Shown piece after piece: positions 3,608 to 6,056 of a DNA stretch of 6,056 nucleotides. The stretch's first letter is position 1, and each line of letters opens with the position of its first letter. Location of the stretch: contig QMOO01000076.1 of assembly GCA_003648245.1 (NCBI GenBank), forward strand, positions 1-6,056. Direction: 5' to 3'. Position numbers and translations under genes: made by a program. The DNA is from Caldisericota bacterium (GTDB lineage: Bacteria > Caldisericota > Caldisericia > B22-G15). Below the pieces are notes generated by a model, which was given only the letters and a program-made list of their open reading frames with translations, searched no databases and had not been told where the DNA came from.

Positions 3608-5995
3608 ATGATTGAGAAAATAAATGATTATTGGAAGGCGTGCTGTTATCTTGCAGCAGGGATGATATACCTTAAGGACAATCCTCTGCTTAAAGAACCT
3701 CTTAAGAAAGAACACATAAAGAATAGATTGCTTGGTCATTGGGGTTCAAGCCCCGGTCTTTCCTTTATCTATGTTCACTCTAACAGGATTATAAATAAAT
3801 ACGATATTAACGCAATATTTATAGCAGGTCCAGGACATGGAGCTCCTGGTGTAATTGCTCCAATATATCTTGAAGGAACTTTAAGCGAGTGCTATTCACA
3901 ATTTACCAAGGATGAAGAAGGGATGAGGAATCTCTTTAAGTCCTTCTCATTTCCCGGTGGTTTTGGTAGTCACTGCACACCTGAAATTCCCGGATCAATT
4001 CAAGAGGGGGGAGAGCTTGGGTATGCCTTATCTCACGCCTTTGGTGCAGTTTTTGACAACAAAGATTTAATTGCCATAACTGTTGTTGGAGATGGAGAGG
4101 CTGAAACAGGTCCTCTTGCTACATCATGGCACTCAAATAAGTTTTTAAATCCTGTTAGAGATGGTGCAGTCTTACCAGTTCTACATCTAAATGGATACAA
4201 GATAAACAATCCAACGGTTCTTTCAAGAATTAGTAACGAGGAGCTTATCTCTCTTTTTACAGGTTATGGTTATGATGTAAAAGTTGTTGAGGGAGAGGAA
4301 CCGATGGAAGTTCATGAAGAGATGATGAAGGCTATGGATTATTCTATAGAGAAAATCCTTTCTATATGGGAAAAATCAAGGAAGAGTGGAAAGGCGGAAA
4401 GACCACACTGGCCCATGATAATTCTAAGAACACCAAAGGGATGGACTGCACCAAGAAAGGTAAATAAGCATTTTGTTGAGGGATACTGGAGGGCGCACCA
4501 GGTTCCTCTTAAAGACGCAAAGGAAAATTCAGAGAGTTTGAAGATTCTTGAAGAATGGCTTAGAAGTTATGAACCAGAGAAACTTTTTGATAAAAAAGGT
4601 AAGCTTAGAGAGGATCTCAAAGCTCTTGCTCCAAAGGGAGAGAAGAGGATGAGTAAAAATCCTCATACAAATTCTGGTCTTGTAAGAAGGGATTTAAAGC
4701 TTCCACATCCAAAGGATTTCTCAGTTGATGTTAGAGAAAGGGTAAAAACACAGGTTGAAAACACAAGACTTCTGGGAAGATTCTTGAGGGAGGTTATAAA
4801 TTTAAATCCAAATAACTTTAGAGTTTTTGGACCAGACGAAACAAAATCCAATAGGCTTGATGATACTTTTGTGAAAGGAAAGGCATGGATGGCAAAGACC
4901 TTACCAGAAGATAAAGATGAAGGATTTCTCTCCCCTTTCGGTCGTGTTATGGAGTATCTCTCTGAGCATACCATTGAAGGATGGCTCGAAGGGTATCTTC
5001 TCACAGGAAGACATGGGATATTAAATACTTATGAGGGGTTCTCGCCTATAATTTCATCAATGGTCAGTCAGTTTGGAAAATGGGTTGACATATCAACTGA
5101 TGTTCACTGGAGAATCCCAATCTCATCTTTAAACCTGCTTCTAACCTCCGTTGTTTGGAGGCAGGACCACAATGGTTTTACTCACCAGGACCCTGGATTT
5201 ATAACCTCAATCGTGGATAAATGGCCCAATGTTGTTAGAGTTTACTTTCCTCCAGATGCCAATTCACTTCTCTGGACTATATGGCACTCTCTCCAAACAA
5301 CAGACAGGATAAACATAATTGTTATAGATAAGCAGTATCATCCTCAATATCTATCCATTGACGAAGCCTTTAAACACGCAACCAAGGGTATAGGAATATG
5401 GGAATTTGCAAGCACCTATCCAGAGGAAGAGCCAGATGTAGTAATTGCAGGTTGTGGAGACATTCCAACAAAGGAAGCTATAGCGGCAGTGGGTATCTTG
5501 AAGAGAGAATTTGAAGATTTAAAAATTAGATTTGTGAATGTTCTTAATCTATTCACACTAACCCCAAATTCAGAGCATCCAGATGGATTAAGCGATAGAG
5601 AATTTGATTCCTACTTTACAAGGAATGAACCAATTATATTTAATTTTCATGGTTATCCATGGCTTATTCACAGACTAACATACAGAAGGACAAACCATGA
5701 GAATCTTCATGTGAGGGGATACAGAGAGAACAGAAAGATCGGAATTGACTCAAGTTATCTTACAACATTCCTTAAGGGAAGAGGTGGAATAACAACTCCC
5801 ATGCAACTTGCCATAATGAATCAGATTGATAGATTCAGTATAGCTATGGATGTCATAGAAAGAGTTGAAAAATTAAAGGAGAAGGGTGCATATTTTAAAG
5901 ATACACTCAAAAATATGCAGATAGATGCTCTTCAATATGCATACGAAAATGGAGTGGATAAGAGAGAGCTAATAGACTTCTCTAATTGGGATTGA
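3608..5995 (+). CDS. xfp: Phosphoketolase (xylulose-5-phosphate / fructose-6-phosphate), TPP-dependent
   Basis: This cytosolic thiamine-diphosphate enzyme uses phosphate to split xylulose-5-P into acetyl-phosphate and glyceraldehyde-3-P, and often fructose-6-P into acetyl-phosphate and erythrose-4-P. The 795 residues are normal for the family and run from GHWGSSPGL (43-51) to a complete C-terminal domain. Visible signatures are GPGHGAPG (74-81), SHCTPEIPGS (121-130), EGGELGYALSHAFGA (133-147), the TPP motif GDGEAETGP (161-169) with LHLNGYKINNPT (192-203), EGWLEGYLLTGRHG (457-470) and RQDHNGFTHQDPGF (518-531). By motif position, H44, H77, H122, H297, N522 and H526 are the likely active-site residues. 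The ATG follows GAGGAGGAG (3596-3604) by 3 nt. It is divergent from the feo operon and appears monocistronic; no acetate kinase or phosphotransacetylase gene is in the window. Dual or single substrate use cannot be read from the sequence. Confidence 0.97.
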   Translation: MIEKINDYWKACCYLAAGMIYLKDNPLLKEPLKKEHIKNRLLGHWGSSPGLSFIYVHSNRIINKYDINAIFIAGPGHGAPGVIAPIYLEGTLSECYSQFTKDEEGMRNLFKSFSFPGGFGSHCTPEIPGSIQEGGELGYALSHAFGAVFDNKDLIAITVVGDGEAETGPLATSWHSNKFLNPVRDGAVLPVLHLNGYKINNPTVLSRISNEELISLFTGYGYDVKVVEGEEPMEVHEEMMKAMDYSIEKILSIWEKSRKSGKAERPHWPMIILRTPKGWTAPRKVNKHFVEGYWRAHQVPLKDAKENSESLKILEEWLRSYEPEKLFDKKGKLREDLKALAPKGEKRMSKNPHTNSGLVRRDLKLPHPKDFSVDVRERVKTQVENTRLLGRFLREVINLNPNNFRVFGPDETKSNRLDDTFVKGKAWMAKTLPEDKDEGFLSPFGRVMEYLSEHTIEGWLEGYLLTGRHGILNTYEGFSPIISSMVSQFGKWVDISTDVHWRIPISSLNLLLTSVVWRQDHNGFTHQDPGFITSIVDKWPNVVRVYFPPDANSLLWTIWHSLQTTDRINIIVIDKQYHPQYLSIDEAFKHATKGIGIWEFASTYPEEEPDVVIAGCGDIPTKEAIAAVGILKREFEDLKIRFVNVLNLFTLTPNSEHPDGLSDREFDSYFTRNEPIIFNFHGYPWLIHRLTYRRTNHENLHVRGYRENRKIGIDSSYLTTFLKGRGGITTPMQLAIMNQIDRFSIAMDVIERVEKLKEKGAYFKDTLKNMQIDALQYAYENGVDKRELIDFSNWD

Positions 5996-6056
5996 ATATA
6001 AATATCTCTTGAAAGCTCCCTATCCAGATAACCTTCATACCCAGTGACTCCGATAC
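5982..6056 (-). other. Possible 3' end of a convergent gene, unresolved
   Basis: The 61 nt after xfp show no terminator hairpin. On the minus strand two frames stay open from the right edge. One ends at 5982, overlapping xfp by 14 nt, and reads VSESLGMKVIWIGSF and then a short hydrophobic tail. The other reads IGVTGYEGYLDRELSRDIYI and continues into xfp, stopping at 5932; its codons look more like those of this genome, but the 64-nt overlap is long. One may be the tail of a convergent gene, but the stretch is too short to name or even confirm it. Confidence 0.2.

Noticed and set aside
4663..5004. Minus-strand open frame of 113 codons inside xfp
   Set aside because: Antisense to conserved phosphoketolase sequence, with no support of its own.
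1..6056. CRISPR array, tRNA, rRNA, insertion sequence or phage genes
   Set aside because: I saw no spaced direct repeats, no cloverleaf or rRNA-like stretch, and no transposase or integrase motifs; nearly the whole window is assigned to metabolic and transport genes.

Overview
The window comes from an AT-rich bacterium. Arginine is coded almost only by AGA/AGG and isoleucine often by ATA, and the genes are tightly packed. A Feo ferrous-iron system next to a phosphoketolase suggests an anaerobic or microaerophilic, possibly thermophilic fermenter. The taxon cannot be fixed from the sequence.

Layout: (1) Positions 1-143, minus strand: the first 47 codons of a PHP-domain metallo-phosphoesterase that runs off the left edge. 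(2) Positions 177-215: a strong minus-strand hairpin plus T-tract that closes the next operon. (3) Positions 266-3462, minus strand: a four-gene ferrous-iron operon. In transcription order it holds a small FeoC-like winged-helix protein with three cysteines, a DtxR/MntR-type repressor fused to a FeoA domain, a separate and divergent FeoA, and FeoB. All three junctions overlap (20, 4 and 4 nt), which points to translational coupling. (4) Positions 3463-3607: a compact divergent control region. It holds a consensus promoter (TTGACA-16-TATAAT) firing left into the feo genes, a near-consensus DtxR-type box over its start point, a second perfect 14-bp palindrome in the leader, and a weaker promoter firing right. 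(5) Positions 3608-5995, plus strand: a complete phosphoketolase (xfp). (6) Positions 5996-6056: a short tail without a clear feature.

How the parts fit: FeoB is the Fe(II) transporter, the FeoA-type domains are its small SH3-like partners, and the DtxR-type protein most likely senses Fe(II) and represses its own operon through the box at the promoter. Phosphoketolase feeds acetyl-phosphate production from sugar phosphates. It shares the intergenic region with the iron operon, but a functional link is only inferred.

I see no wholly novel system. The most unusual point is a full-strength ribosome-binding site and ATG inside the repressor gene, exactly at the DtxR/FeoA domain boundary, so one gene could yield both a repressor-FeoA fusion and a free FeoA. 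A second is a probable leaderless GTG start for the PHP gene.
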